Source of the DNA: a virus
Virus record (IMG/VR): IMGVR_UViG_3300032677_000056
Location: 1-44,645 of that record
Length of the DNA stretch: 44,645 nucleotides
Strand: one strand, 5' to 3'
The position numbers and the translations under genes are program-made. A model generated the notes under the pieces. The model saw only the letters and a list, made by a program, of their open reading frames with translations, ran no database searches and was not told the DNA's origin. This document shows positions 31,956 to 40,493 of this stretch, in pieces. The first letter of the stretch is position 1, and each line of letters opens with the position of its first letter.

Positions 31956-33167
31956 TTAGCGGAAGTAGGAGCGGATAGAATCCATTGCTCCCTTGGGCTT
32001 GCCAGTAACCTCGTTAATGTCGGATGTTCCACGCTTTGGCGCAGGGCTAATAGCGGCATCCTTGCTTACACGAGCCTTATACTTGGCAATCTCAGCCTTC
32101 AGCTTGGCATTCTCCTCAACTGCATCCTTTGCAATAACTGCAAGGAACGGAGTAAAGGCCATCTCATTCTCGGAAGCTGTTCCAAGAAGGATGTTCTTAA
32201 CCGCACTCAGGCGAGCATCCACCTTTGAGTTGTGATCCTCGTCATCACCCTTCTTGAAGTAGTCGAGCTTCTGGGCAATGTGACCAGTCACACGATCATA
32301 GGTTTTAAGAATGTTGGCTTGAGTCTGCTCGTACTTAGCCGCCTCATCCATATTGATCTTATGGGCCGTGGCACGGAAATCAGTTAAGGCTCCCTCTAGG
32401 CTGTTGCGAGCTTTGTCTGCACTCTCAATCTTGGTGAGGAATGCCGCCGCCGCCGCACCAGATGGGATGTGCTCATCAATGAACTCAATGCGCTCCTTGC
32501 CCTTAAGACTAAGAGCCTTTTCCGCAAGAGATCCATCTTCTGCATAGTCCTTTGCGAATTGCACTGCATCCTGAACAGCCGCCTCATAAGGGGCTTGGAA
32601 CTTCTCCTTGAACTTGGGACTACGCTCAAAAGCAGTACGCTCAAGCTCTTGCTCCAATGCATCCACCCTGTTCTGGTACTCAGTAAGCTTCTCGTCACGA
32701 GTCTTGATCTCAAGCTCTGCTGATTCAGCCTTGCGGCGAAGCTCTGCAAAGTTGTCATCCTTGCTCTTCTTGCCCTTAGGCTTCTCTTCAGATGCAGGCT
32801 CAGGATCTTTGGAAAGATCAATGTCGGACAGGTCAAAGGATGAGCTAGATTCTGGTTTATCCTCTGGTTTCTCAATCTCTACCGGGTCTTCTACCGGGCC
32901 AGTGTTTTTCTTATCCTCCATTGCGCTAAGGAAGTCGCTAACGCTCTGCTCAGGAACAACATCCACTCCGATAGGAGCAGGAGTCCCCACGGCATCTGGA
33001 ATGTCCTTAAGGTTCTTGAAGTCAGTCTTAGCTGGAAGCTTGGGCTTATTCTTGAACTGTTTCTCCAACTGCGAGAGGTCGGATGGCTTCTCTAGGTTGG
33101 GGCTGGTTGCGATGACTGTGTCGGCAGGCATCGTTGTGGTTGTTGGTGCTGGTGTGTTGGTGTTCAT
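31956..33167 (-). CDS. Scaffold-like coiled-coil protein
   Basis: A 403-residue protein with a low-complexity N-terminus (TPAPTTTTMPADTV, then a Glu/Lys/Ser-rich stretch), a coiled coil near residues 145-190 (ESAELEIKTRDEKLTEYQ) and another near the C-terminus. High charge, elongated helices and position between the portal and TerL suggest the capsid scaffolding protein. It lacks a sequence signature. Note that it is not next to the capsid gene. Confidence 0.5.
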   Translation of the reverse strand: MNTNTPAPTTTTMPADTVIATSPNLEKPSDLSQLEKQFKNKPKLPAKTDFKNLKDIPDAVGTPAPIGVDVVPEQSVSDFLSAMEDKKNTGPVEDPVEIEKPEDKPESSSSFDLSDIDLSKDPEPASEEKPKGKKSKDDNFAELRRKAESAELEIKTRDEKLTEYQNRVDALEQELERTAFERSPKFKEKFQAPYEAAVQDAVQFAKDYAEDGSLAEKALSLKGKERIEFIDEHIPSGAAAAAFLTKIESADKARNSLEGALTDFRATAHKINMDEAAKYEQTQANILKTYDRVTGHIAQKLDYFKKGDDEDHNSKVDARLSAVKNILLGTASENEMAFTPFLAVIAKDAVEENAKLKAEIAKYKARVSKDAAISPAPKRGTSDINEVTGKPKGAMDSIRSYFR

Positions 33168-33170
33168 AAA

Positions 33171-33443
33171 TTATTCGGTGTAGTTGGGCTCAAATACCTT
33201 CTGCTCCTCAACTGCACTAGCAAGTTGCTTAAGGTCATAAATAAGGGAGGCTCTGCCTGCATCATATCCAAACAATACTGTGGCTTTGTCTGATAGCTGT
33301 AAAAGCCCAGATCCGTTGCCAAGTGTGGATGCCGCAGTGTTCTTTTCAAGAAGATCAATAGCCATCTTCATAATGGGATCTTCAAGAAGCTTTCTAAGTC
33401 CTTCGGCTAGTTCAATGTTTGAACGCCATTCTGTAAATGTCAT
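33171..33443 (-). CDS. Small head-module protein
   Basis: A 90-residue helical protein (WRSNIELAEGLRKLLEDPIM). ATVLFGYDAGRASLIYDLKQ in the C-terminal half is a pattern I associate with small proteins next to phage portals and terminases. Spacing to both neighbours is three to six bases. The role is unknown. Confidence 0.55.
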   Translation of the reverse strand: MTFTEWRSNIELAEGLRKLLEDPIMKMAIDLLEKNTAASTLGNGSGLLQLSDKATVLFGYDAGRASLIYDLKQLASAVEEQKVFEPNYTE

Positions 33444-33449
33444 AGTTGT

Positions 33450-34730
33450 TTAGTCTAGTAGGTCTGCTTGCTTGGGAAGTTTTTCATCGCTGAAGATGAT
33501 GTCATTTTCCTCGGCGTTTTCAATCTCTTTTAATGCGGCAGGGAGAGCGTCGGTATTAACCTTGATGTCGAGGCCTTTAACGCCCTTGGCATGTTCTTGG
33601 CAGTTCTTGATTGCCTCCTCCATAGTATCTCCCATGCCAATGCAATCTCCCACCTCGCACATCCTCACTCCAGTTGTGGGGACGATATAGGTCATATCTT
33701 CCACCTTGCAAGCATTACGCCACTTAATCCACCTCTCCACTTCTGGATCACATGATACTGGGAGCCAGCGTTCCTCGGCAAAAGAAGACTTGATGATAGC
33801 CAATGCTCCGTACTTAGCCCTCCATACTGGATCAACCAATACGCCATTAGCACCAGCTTCCACGATTTCACCCACGTTATCCACCATTTCCCAGACTAGG
33901 GCAGACGGAGGAGCCGGGCAACGTGTGGTAAGGTCGATAAGGTATGGAGTACCTTCTTCCGTGACTCGGATCTCAGTGGAGAAGAACTGCTTGTATCCCG
34001 CTTCTTTAAGGAATGGAGTAAGCAGTTCATTAACCACCTTCACTGGTTCAGATAGCTTTGCGTAGTCTCTAACGGCTCCCACGTATCCGCAGTCCTTCAC
34101 TTCCACGCCAGTCAAGCATGTGGATGGGAACTTACCATCAATGCAATATCCATCGTATCCAGCTTCAACCACAGACTCCACCTTATGCTCAATAACGAAC
34201 GGAAACACATTACAGAGGCCTCCTAGAGCGTCCCATAGCTCATTTACACGTTGCTCTGAGTGAGCCCATGAAGGAGAATGGAATGTTTCTGCAACGCCTC
34301 TGAATCCAGAGATCTTCACATAAACGTCATCATTTTGCTCCAGATACTCACGTAGGGCAGGCATGCCAGTGACAAGAGCACATTTACCCACAGGAAGTCC
34401 AAGCTCCCTCATGGTTTCTTTAGCCCTCCATCTCTGGACTTCAAGCTTCTCGCCTAGGCCAGCCGCCCATACAGGAATGCCCATAGAGCGGATATGCTCG
34501 GCTAAATACATGAACCCCACATCGGGAATCACTACGAAGTCCACGTCTAGGTTTTCCTCCCAGTTACCCACCCTTTCCACGCCCTTAAGTCCTTCTCCGA
34601 GGAAGGCAGGGCCGGGGATTGGGAATGAGCGATCAGAGTAAGGCACAAAGTACCTCACGTCATGCTCTTCAGCCAACCTAACGGCAAATGCCGTAAAGAG
34701 GCCGTGATCAATTACTAGACATTTAGACAT
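33450..34730 (-). CDS. ATP-grasp ligase in the head module
   Basis: A 426-residue protein. Residues 1-95 are a Rossmann-like N-domain (KCLVIDHGLFTAFAV). The ATP-grasp part runs about 100-335: K139 in VYVKISGFRG, FVIEHKVE (180-185), then FSTEIRVTEEG (E253) and YLIDLTTR (D266, R270), the metal- and phosphate-binding residues of ligases of the carbamoyl-phosphate synthetase/PurK type. Such enzymes join a carboxylate to an amine or thiol using ATP. There is no obvious substrate. Its location between portal and scaffold is odd, and it may act with the amidoligase or on a virion protein. Confidence 0.75.
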   Translation of the reverse strand: MSKCLVIDHGLFTAFAVRLAEEHDVRYFVPYSDRSFPIPGPAFLGEGLKGVERVGNWEENLDVDFVVIPDVGFMYLAEHIRSMGIPVWAAGLGEKLEVQRWRAKETMRELGLPVGKCALVTGMPALREYLEQNDDVYVKISGFRGVAETFHSPSWAHSEQRVNELWDALGGLCNVFPFVIEHKVESVVEAGYDGYCIDGKFPSTCLTGVEVKDCGYVGAVRDYAKLSEPVKVVNELLTPFLKEAGYKQFFSTEIRVTEEGTPYLIDLTTRCPAPPSALVWEMVDNVGEIVEAGANGVLVDPVWRAKYGALAIIKSSFAEERWLPVSCDPEVERWIKWRNACKVEDMTYIVPTTGVRMCEVGDCIGMGDTMEEAIKNCQEHAKGVKGLDIKVNTDALPAALKEIENAEENDIIFSDEKLPKQADLLD

Positions 34731-35061
34731 TGTTCAAATCGTCGTGCTGAATATCCCTGATGGAATGAATCAAGTTCTTAAAGGTGAGGGCTTGGTCTGA
34801 ATCCTTTCCGTGGAAAGTGCGATTAAGCAGATAGTATTTCTCGTAGATAAGGCTGATGATCTGCTCCGTAGCCTCTGTCTTGCCAGCTAGGAAGCGATCC
34901 TCAATATCCATGTTCTTCATTTTCTCATCCATGTAGCGTGATGCTAACGAGGAGGTGTCTTCATTTATCGCAGAGTATATCACTGCGGTGAGGGATGCCA
35001 CACGATTGCGTAGCGACTCTATCGTAGCAGGGTCATTAGCCCCGCCGCTTTGGTTTTGCAT
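34723..35061 (-). CDS. Small helical head-module protein
   Basis: A 112-residue protein. It contains long helices (IESLRNRVASLTAVIYSAIN, then ALTFKNLIHSIRDIQHDD). No family is recognised. It overlaps the ATP-grasp gene by eight bases and follows the portal gene after 18 bases. The leader AAACCAAAACATAAA is A/C-rich. A structural or assembly role is likely by position. Confidence 0.6.
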   Translation of the reverse strand: MQNQSGGANDPATIESLRNRVASLTAVIYSAINEDTSSLASRYMDEKMKNMDIEDRFLAGKTEATEQIISLIYEKYYLLNRTFHGKDSDQALTFKNLIHSIRDIQHDDLNNV

Positions 35062-35079
35062 TTTATGTTTTGGTTTGGT

Positions 35080-37308
35080 TTAGGGTGCTAGGCTTGAATA
35101 CTTACTAGCCAGCTTGATCTTGTCAACTGTTAATCTTTGAGCCGTACGCTGATCCTGCAACATCATCTGATGCTGAGCCTTGGCCTGCTTAATCTGAGCA
35201 TCGTTCTGGAACTTAGCCCTATCAAGCATGATCTTGTTCTGAGCAACCAGCATCTTGGCATCTTGGGGTTGTTGAGCCTGCTGTTGTTGCGCCTGCTCCA
35301 TATCCCTTTGCTGGAGGTCTTGAGCCATGCGATTAACCTGATCGGCAATCTTCATAAGCTCGCTGACTTGCTGGTTGATGCTATCAAACTGCTCCTTGCG
35401 TGTAGGATCTTCCTCAAGATATTTGAGGTGAGTAAGCACATGAGGAATAAGCCCTTGGAAGATTCCTGCGGCCTGACGAGGATCTTGCCTCTGACCCTGC
35501 AAGGCTTCCACCACGTCATTAGCATAGTGCATGTGAACTTGCAGATGGACGAAATGGTTCTGATCTGGGTCGATAAGCACCTGACCACCTGATGCAAAGG
35601 CATTGTTTTCGAGGGATGAGATCGAAAGATCCTGACCCTCTGGCTTGGTTTCTTCTGGGATACCAAACGTCTCCACCCCGGTCTGCCCGGCAATAGCGGC
35701 AATATTGGCGTTAATAACACGCTTACGATTGCTTTCTGGTAGCTGTGGCAAGTATTCTTGGATCATCTTCATTGCCTGCATACGAGCGGCAGAGCTTCCC
35801 TGACCAATGGATCGGGTGGCTTTAACGCTCTCAATGTCTAGCAATGCCGCCGCTGGAACACCACGCCTCATGCAAGCGTCTTGGAATGCGAGAGCCTGTG
35901 GCCCTCCCTGATCCTCTTCAACGATGTTTGGGTTAGATGCACGACGATAAACCTCATGGTAGTGAACGTCCAGAGCTTGGAGATAAATCTCAGCACGAGT
36001 ATTTGTGAGCCTGCTCTTTTCTCCGATCTCAGCCTCAACCTCCTTGTTGCCCTTCTTTCTTCCACCAGCAACAGTGGGTAGGAATGATCCGATCTCATCA
36101 CTTTCCTGAGACTGGAACATCTGAGCCGTTTGCATGGCGGCATTTAGGTTAGCACTGACGTTAACCTGAGTTAGCTGAAGCCCCGGAGGGAGAATGCGAT
36201 AAGGCCCAATCTGGACTGTCTTAAGCTTCTCAGCATCAGCCGCAGTCTGGGGCTGGAACATGATGGCGGAGCCCACAATAACACCTTCGCAAAGGCTATT
36301 GTTGATGCGATTCATGGCCTCGGCATACTTGTAAACTTTTTGCCCTAGGCCTCTTACGCCATGATAATATCCGTTTCCTACGCCATTCAAAAAGACTGTG
36401 AAGGCGTTGCTGAAGTTCTTGTAGCAGGACTGCTTTGCACAGAGCCACTCAGTAGAGTTGAGTCGGTCAAATACGTAGTGGCTGATCTTGCCGTCATACT
36501 CCCTGACATACATATGGGCGATCTTAATCACCTTGCTCTTGGCATAAGAGTAGTATAGGGCATTGTTCTTAAGCTCTTTCTGATACCACTCCCAAGGACG
36601 ACGCTGATCAGCTTCGTCGATACGAGCCTGCATAATGGCATCCCTGCACTCCTCTACGTCCCATCCACCACGCTCTGCGGCTTCCTCGTCATCAATATAA
36701 CGATAGAGCTCCTCAGTGTAGATGTCGTCCAGCACGTAGCAAAACTCCCATTCATTCCAATCCACACTAGCACCCTTGGGAACTACCAACTGCCAAGGCT
36801 CAACGGCCTTAGCCCTAAAGTCCATTCCATCCCCCCAGAACATACATGCCTGTCCGTGGATAACTAATTGCTTCTGACAGATCTGGTGCTGAGCCAAGAA
36901 GTTGGGATTGGTCTTATCCAGTAGCTTATGGAACTCATCAGAGATGATTCTGCTCCACTCCTCCCTCTTGCCCATATCTGGCCCATGCTGGGTCTTAATG
37001 GTGGCATAGTTCCCAACGGAGGTGAGGATGTCAAAGTAAGGGATAACTGCATTCTCCACCTTTGCCTCTGCATGACCCCAATTCACGTTAATGCGGTCTG
37101 ACTGACCCATCTCACGAAGCTGTTGCTCGTTAAACGGAGCATTGCCATCAATAATTCCTTGGATCTGAGCCCTGCGATATGAAGCTATCTGATCGTCATC
37201 AACCAGAGTATAGAGCATCGAACGAGCAGAACTAGCATCATCTATCCTCGTTTTAGGAGGAGCCTCATCTGGTTCTGGATCGTTTAGTCCGTATGGCTGT
37301 GTACTCAT
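35080..37308 (-). CDS. Portal protein
   Basis: A 742-residue protein of the size used by short-tailed phages. The N-terminal 350 residues are mixed alpha/beta (RAQIQGIIDGNAPFNEQQLR, then EWSRIISDEFHKLLDKTNPN). A helical stem follows, with RNSLCEG-like and EIGEKSRLTNTRAE segments near 310-440. The last 130 residues form a Gln-rich coiled coil (QQRDMEQAQQQQAQQPQ), the barrel or crown helix region of long portals. It makes the dodecameric ring through which DNA enters. Its ATG overlaps the previous stop by one base. Confidence 0.85.
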   Translation of the reverse strand: MSTQPYGLNDPEPDEAPPKTRIDDASSARSMLYTLVDDDQIASYRRAQIQGIIDGNAPFNEQQLREMGQSDRINVNWGHAEAKVENAVIPYFDILTSVGNYATIKTQHGPDMGKREEWSRIISDEFHKLLDKTNPNFLAQHQICQKQLVIHGQACMFWGDGMDFRAKAVEPWQLVVPKGASVDWNEWEFCYVLDDIYTEELYRYIDDEEAAERGGWDVEECRDAIMQARIDEADQRRPWEWYQKELKNNALYYSYAKSKVIKIAHMYVREYDGKISHYVFDRLNSTEWLCAKQSCYKNFSNAFTVFLNGVGNGYYHGVRGLGQKVYKYAEAMNRINNSLCEGVIVGSAIMFQPQTAADAEKLKTVQIGPYRILPPGLQLTQVNVSANLNAAMQTAQMFQSQESDEIGSFLPTVAGGRKKGNKEVEAEIGEKSRLTNTRAEIYLQALDVHYHEVYRRASNPNIVEEDQGGPQALAFQDACMRRGVPAAALLDIESVKATRSIGQGSSAARMQAMKMIQEYLPQLPESNRKRVINANIAAIAGQTGVETFGIPEETKPEGQDLSISSLENNAFASGGQVLIDPDQNHFVHLQVHMHYANDVVEALQGQRQDPRQAAGIFQGLIPHVLTHLKYLEEDPTRKEQFDSINQQVSELMKIADQVNRMAQDLQQRDMEQAQQQQAQQPQDAKMLVAQNKIMLDRAKFQNDAQIKQAKAQHQMMLQDQRTAQRLTVDKIKLASKYSSLAP

Positions 37309-37970
37309 TAAAGATGTAGTTGGGATTGCGCCTCATCTAAGCTGTCATTTTTAAGCCAGCACCAGTTGGGACGCTTGTTAGTAGTATCGGAATTTTCGCC
37401 AGAGAGCAATATATTTTTCTTGACATGTACGATGGCATCATTCCTGCACCCACATACACCGCAGTTCTGAAGCATGTAGTCCTTAGTTGTTGTCCTACTG
37501 CCCCTTACCTCTCCTACCAAGTCCAAAATAACCCTAGCACCTCCACACCCCATGCAAAAGGATGCATTCATATTATAGTAGCACCTAGAACAGATGTCAG
37601 CCCTTCTTTCAGCCTCATTCTGATCCACATACACATCCTCCCCCTTAACGGCCTCCATAGCCATTTTGGACAGAGATGTGATGCCCTTTAAGATGTTTTC
37701 GAATGAAAGGACAGGAGTGATGCCTTGGGCGGGGGTTCCATCAGTGTAATGACACCACCCTGCTGGCATTTTCTGGCATAACTGGTTCTCTACCAAGTCC
37801 TGCCAGTTATCTGGAAGGGGAATGTTGTTATCATCGTAGTGCCTCTTAACAGCCCCTAATAGGTCAGCCATCGTGTGGAATCCGCTCATCTGGTATCCAT
37901 TCTCAGGCACAGTAAAGCGGAACCCACCGGGGGGATTCTGATTAGTTATTGATAGTTTCTGTAAGATCAT
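37308..37970 (-). CDS. Cysteine-rich, zinc-finger-like protein upstream of portal
   Basis: A 220-residue protein. The C-terminal half has CSRCYYNMNASFCMGCGG and later CGVCGC, eight or more cysteines in CxxC pairs that would bind zinc. The N-terminal half starts QNPPGGFRFTVPENGYQMSG. I recognise this layout from small proteins next to phage portals, but the job is unknown. The start overlaps the previous stop (ATGA). Confidence 0.65.
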   Translation of the reverse strand: MILQKLSITNQNPPGGFRFTVPENGYQMSGFHTMADLLGAVKRHYDDNNIPLPDNWQDLVENQLCQKMPAGWCHYTDGTPAQGITPVLSFENILKGITSLSKMAMEAVKGEDVYVDQNEAERRADICSRCYYNMNASFCMGCGGARVILDLVGEVRGSRTTTKDYMLQNCGVCGCRNDAIVHVKKNILLSGENSDTTNKRPNWCWLKNDSLDEAQSQLHL

Positions 37971-38182
37971 GGTAATCGGCAGTTAAGCTCGTCCTTTAGT
38001 CGGCGAATCTGTTCTACAAGCTCGGCTTTAGAAGCATCGTTCCTATCGTGGGCATACCATCCAGCCAGGAATGCCACGCTCATATAGTCACGATGTTGAT
38101 CCACTGCTCGGCTAAATGTACGCACTCCTACAGAGTTGTACCACTCCTCAAAGTAATCCACGCTATTCATCGTCTGTTTCAT
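37967..38182 (-). CDS. Small hypothetical protein in a coupled gene chain
   Basis: A 71-residue protein (SVDYFEEWYNSVGVRTFSRA), with helical character and a polar C-terminus. Both ends overlap neighbours by four bases (ATGA), so it is translated with the HExxH gene before it and the zinc-finger gene after it. Function unknown. Confidence 0.6.
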   Translation of the reverse strand: MKQTMNSVDYFEEWYNSVGVRTFSRAVDQHRDYMSVAFLAGWYAHDRNDASKAELVEQIRRLKDELNCRLP

Positions 38183-38484
38183 ACCACGGAGCCTCCTCGT
38201 CCATGTCCGGCAGTTCGTTGGGAAAACAGATCATATGCTTGACTGAGTAATTCTCCGTACTCATCAACTGTATCTTCTTTGAGGTCAGGAACTCGTGCAT
38301 GTAGAAGCTCATGGGCCAACACAGACAAGAGACTGCAAGTGCATCCACGATTGATTGTGATGCGCCTTGTTTTGTATGTGCATAGCCCATCGTTGATTTT
38401 TCCATTTGTGACTCCTGTGTGTCCATATCCAATTTCCCATTGTTCTCCATTTATCTCAGCTATGGCAATGTTTTCAAATTTCAT
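38179..38484 (-). CDS. HExxH metallopeptidase-like small protein
   Basis: A 101-residue protein. LSVLAHELLHARVP (about residues 52-65) is the HExxH zinc-binding helix, and a later acidic residue in VDEYGELLSQ could be the third ligand, as in ImmA/SprT-like peptidases. The C-terminus is Gly/Arg-rich. Such domains cleave repressors or act in stress regulation. In a phage it may remove a repressor or process a virion protein. ATGA overlaps at both sides. Confidence 0.6.
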   Translation of the reverse strand: MKFENIAIAEINGEQWEIGYGHTGVTNGKINDGLCTYKTRRITINRGCTCSLLSVLAHELLHARVPDLKEDTVDEYGELLSQAYDLFSQRTAGHGRGGSVV

Positions 38485-38555
38485 CTTGGTTTATACGTTT
38501 CAATCATTATGCCTATGCAAATAATTGTTAGCATCAGAACTAGAGTGTTATTCAT
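38481..38555 (-). CDS. 24-residue membrane peptide between coupled genes
   Basis: MNNTLVLMLTIICIGIMIET then YKPR: one membrane segment. Its ATG overlaps the stop of the previous gene and its stop overlaps the ATG of the HExxH gene (ATGA both times), which strongly suggests that it is translated. It is too short for conventional gene finding. Confidence 0.6.
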   Translation of the reverse strand: MNNTLVLMLTIICIGIMIETYKPR

Positions 38556-38752
38556 CGGATTGTTACGATCATTCCCTTGCGCTGAATATCGCAAAAGTCT
38601 CCGTTCCTAACGACCATGTATTCGATATTTCCCCGCTTCATGTCGTTAATTACGTTGTTAAGCCACTGAACTTCCTGCGGAAGGGCCATGTTGTATGGGC
38701 CAGCCAGAGTGTTGAAGTTAGGGTCAATAGTGTGTCCTTCGATGTTTTTCAT
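38552..38752 (-). CDS. Small hypothetical protein
   Basis: A 66-residue protein (MKNIEGHTIDPNFNTLAGPY). It starts within the stop of the upstream gene (ATGA). It is mixed alpha/beta, with YMVVRNGDFCDIQRKGMIV at the end. No family is recognised. Confidence 0.6.
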   Translation of the reverse strand: MKNIEGHTIDPNFNTLAGPYNMALPQEVQWLNNVINDMKRGNIEYMVVRNGDFCDIQRKGMIVTIR

Positions 38753-38988
38753 TTGACTAGCTTATAGTGTGGTGTTGGGTAAGTGGATTGATAGCTTTTC
38801 TTAACTTGGAACTTTTTGGTTTCCATGATTCCTGCATCAACAAGTTTTTTTATTCTTCTTAAGGTTTCTGCCGTGGCAAGACCCCATATTTTTTCCCATT
38901 CTTTTCGTGGGTAAAAACCTTCTTCAACCTTTTCCTCAATAATACATTTGTTTCTGGCAATAATGTCTGCCCATTTATTTCCGTTCAT
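38749..38988 (-). CDS. Winged-helix-like small DNA-binding candidate
   Basis: A 79-residue protein from the ATG at 38988 (MNGNKWADIIARNKCIIEEK). The segment WEKIWGLATAETLRRIKKLVDAGIME has the spacing of a helix-turn-helix followed by a wing (KKFQVKKSYQSTYPTPHYK). This is the only small regulator-like protein in this half of the window, so it may bind the palindromes seen elsewhere. Low specificity. The start overlaps the phosphoesterase stop. Confidence 0.5.
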   Translation of the reverse strand: MNGNKWADIIARNKCIIEEKVEEGFYPRKEWEKIWGLATAETLRRIKKLVDAGIMETKKFQVKKSYQSTYPTPHYKLVK

Positions 38989-39761
38989 AGTGGCAACCTC
39001 CAGTCTTGGTTGAACTCGCTTCTTGTGAGGAGCCACACGGCTGAGTCTTTTGGTCCGATCTCTCCGTACACGATTCCTTGCCGCCATCCGAGTGTTGCTC
39101 GGCGACATTTTGCATAATCCATTTCACCTCTTCTCGTAAGCGTTCCAGCGCAATAGCCTGTGCTTTCTCGAAAAGTTCTGCCTTCTGCCTGTTGGCTTCG
39201 ATGTGTGTGACCAAAAATGACGTTGCCTCCGTACATTTCTGCCATATCCCTTGCACTATTTTCGTTATAGATTGTCCCATGCGTGAAGGTGACATTTCCG
39301 ATAATAAGCCTCTGGTAAACTCCGTCGTATGGGATACGCCTACATCCAATCTTGATAAAAGACTCATCAATGAATGTTGTAGCCTGCTGTGCGGCGTAGG
39401 CAACGAGTGCGTTATTTGAATTGAGAAATCGGGGAATTCGGTCTTCATGGTTTCCGTCCAGCACATGAGTTGGTCTATACTCTCTAAGGAAAGCAATTCC
39501 GCCGTCAATGTCTGGGGCAACTGGCTCCGATTCATCCGAAGTTCCATGTGCACCTGATCGGAATGCGGTTGTATCGCACCAATCGCCCAAATGCACACAT
39601 ATCGTCGGATTCCACTTGTCTCGCATGGTAAGTACGGCAGATACAGCCGTAGGATCAGCGTACTTTCCGTGGGAGCAGGATACTGCCATAAATCTTTCAT
39701 ATTTCTTTGCAATATTGGGGGCGGCTTTCGCCACCCCCTTTTTATTGGATTTAGGCTTCAT
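38985..39761 (-). CDS. Calcineurin-like metallophosphoesterase
   Basis: A 258-residue protein from the ATG at 39761. Motifs in order: SCSHGKY (28-34; the usual first Asp is missing, H31 is kept), HLGDWCD (57-63), LDGNHEDR (101-108), FTHGT and FGHTHRSQQ. These are the metal ligands of the calcineurin/Mre11-type family. The missing Asp would weaken one metal site, so activity may differ. The neighbouring ERF gene suggests a role in DNA processing. It overlaps the ERF gene by 11 bases. Confidence 0.8.
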   Translation of the reverse strand: MKPKSNKKGVAKAAPNIAKKYERFMAVSCSHGKYADPTAVSAVLTMRDKWNPTICVHLGDWCDTTAFRSGAHGTSDESEPVAPDIDGGIAFLREYRPTHVLDGNHEDRIPRFLNSNNALVAYAAQQATTFIDESFIKIGCRRIPYDGVYQRLIIGNVTFTHGTIYNENSARDMAEMYGGNVIFGHTHRSQQAEGRTFRESTGYCAGTLTRRGEMDYAKCRRATLGWRQGIVYGEIGPKDSAVWLLTRSEFNQDWRLPL

Positions 39762-40479
39762 TAGGAGTGATGGAAACAAGCTCCCACTTGGATGGATCTT
39801 TACGATTTGGGGCAACACCTGCATCAACAACAATGCCCTCCTTGCCACACTTCGTAGCTAGGTCGTAGAGGTTCTTGTCGAACGTGAGTGCCTCAATGGT
39901 CTTGCCGCCATCATTGAACTCAACTCCGTAGAGAGTCCACTTCTTGGCAGAGCCTTCCTTGCTCTGAGCGGCAATCTTGGTGATTGATGGCAATACTCCC
40001 TTCCAGACTGTGGAAGCCGATGTCGATGCCGATGTGGTAGGATTCCTGTCAATAGACTTGGCAATGGCAGGACGATCCTCCTTCTTGAGAAGGCCACTTG
40101 AATCATTGCCATCCAGATCCTCCTCGGTGGCGAGGCCTAGAACTGCGGCAAGTGAGTACCTCCGAGCGTACGTGATGCATCCCCCAACGCCCTGACTGGA
40201 CTGATCCTTGAGAGGTAGGAGGAGAGTTGAAGATGTGGAGTATCCACCAACGTGAATGATGGTAGTAGTCACCCCTGCAAGGCCGTCCTCAAACACTGGA
40301 GTCTGGCTGATAGCCAATCCATGCTTGAGAAGAATGGGTCGTGATGCCTCTACGATTGCGTCTAGTGGTGCATAGGAACTCTTGAAGTAAGGGTTCTTGG
40401 CTGTCTTGGGAACATTTGATAACTCCCCGATTGCGGCAACGAGTGCCGATGCATACTGCATGTGTGCGGTTGTTTCCAT
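39751..40479 (-). CDS. erf: ERF-family single-strand annealing protein
   Basis: A 242-residue protein. The ERF signature is present: NPYFKSSYAPLDAIVE (about residues 29-44), and GVGGCITYARRYSLAAVLGL followed by ATEEDLDGN (residues about 95-124). The C-terminal 120 residues are a Ser/Thr linker and a mixed fold. ERF proteins anneal single strands and help circularise or recombine phage DNA. The RecB-like nuclease at 29348-30058 is the likely partner. The leader AACCAAAACAACAAA is A/C-rich with no Shine-Dalgarno sequence. Confidence 0.85.
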   Translation of the reverse strand: METTAHMQYASALVAAIGELSNVPKTAKNPYFKSSYAPLDAIVEASRPILLKHGLAISQTPVFEDGLAGVTTTIIHVGGYSTSSTLLLPLKDQSSQGVGGCITYARRYSLAAVLGLATEEDLDGNDSSGLLKKEDRPAIAKSIDRNPTTSASTSASTVWKGVLPSITKIAAQSKEGSAKKWTLYGVEFNDGGKTIEALTFDKNLYDLATKCGKEGIVVDAGVAPNRKDPSKWELVSITPNEA

Positions 40480-40493
40480 TTTGTTGTTTTGGT

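Noticed and set aside
38163-38450. A 95-codon frame inside the HExxH gene region
   Set aside because: It overlaps in another frame a gene that has ATGA coupling on both sides and a metal-binding motif, and it shows no start signal of its own.
38975-39712. A 245-codon minus-strand frame overlapping the metallophosphoesterase
   Set aside because: The other frame carries all phosphoesterase motifs and couples to its neighbours. This one has no motif and is out of phase with the gene chain.
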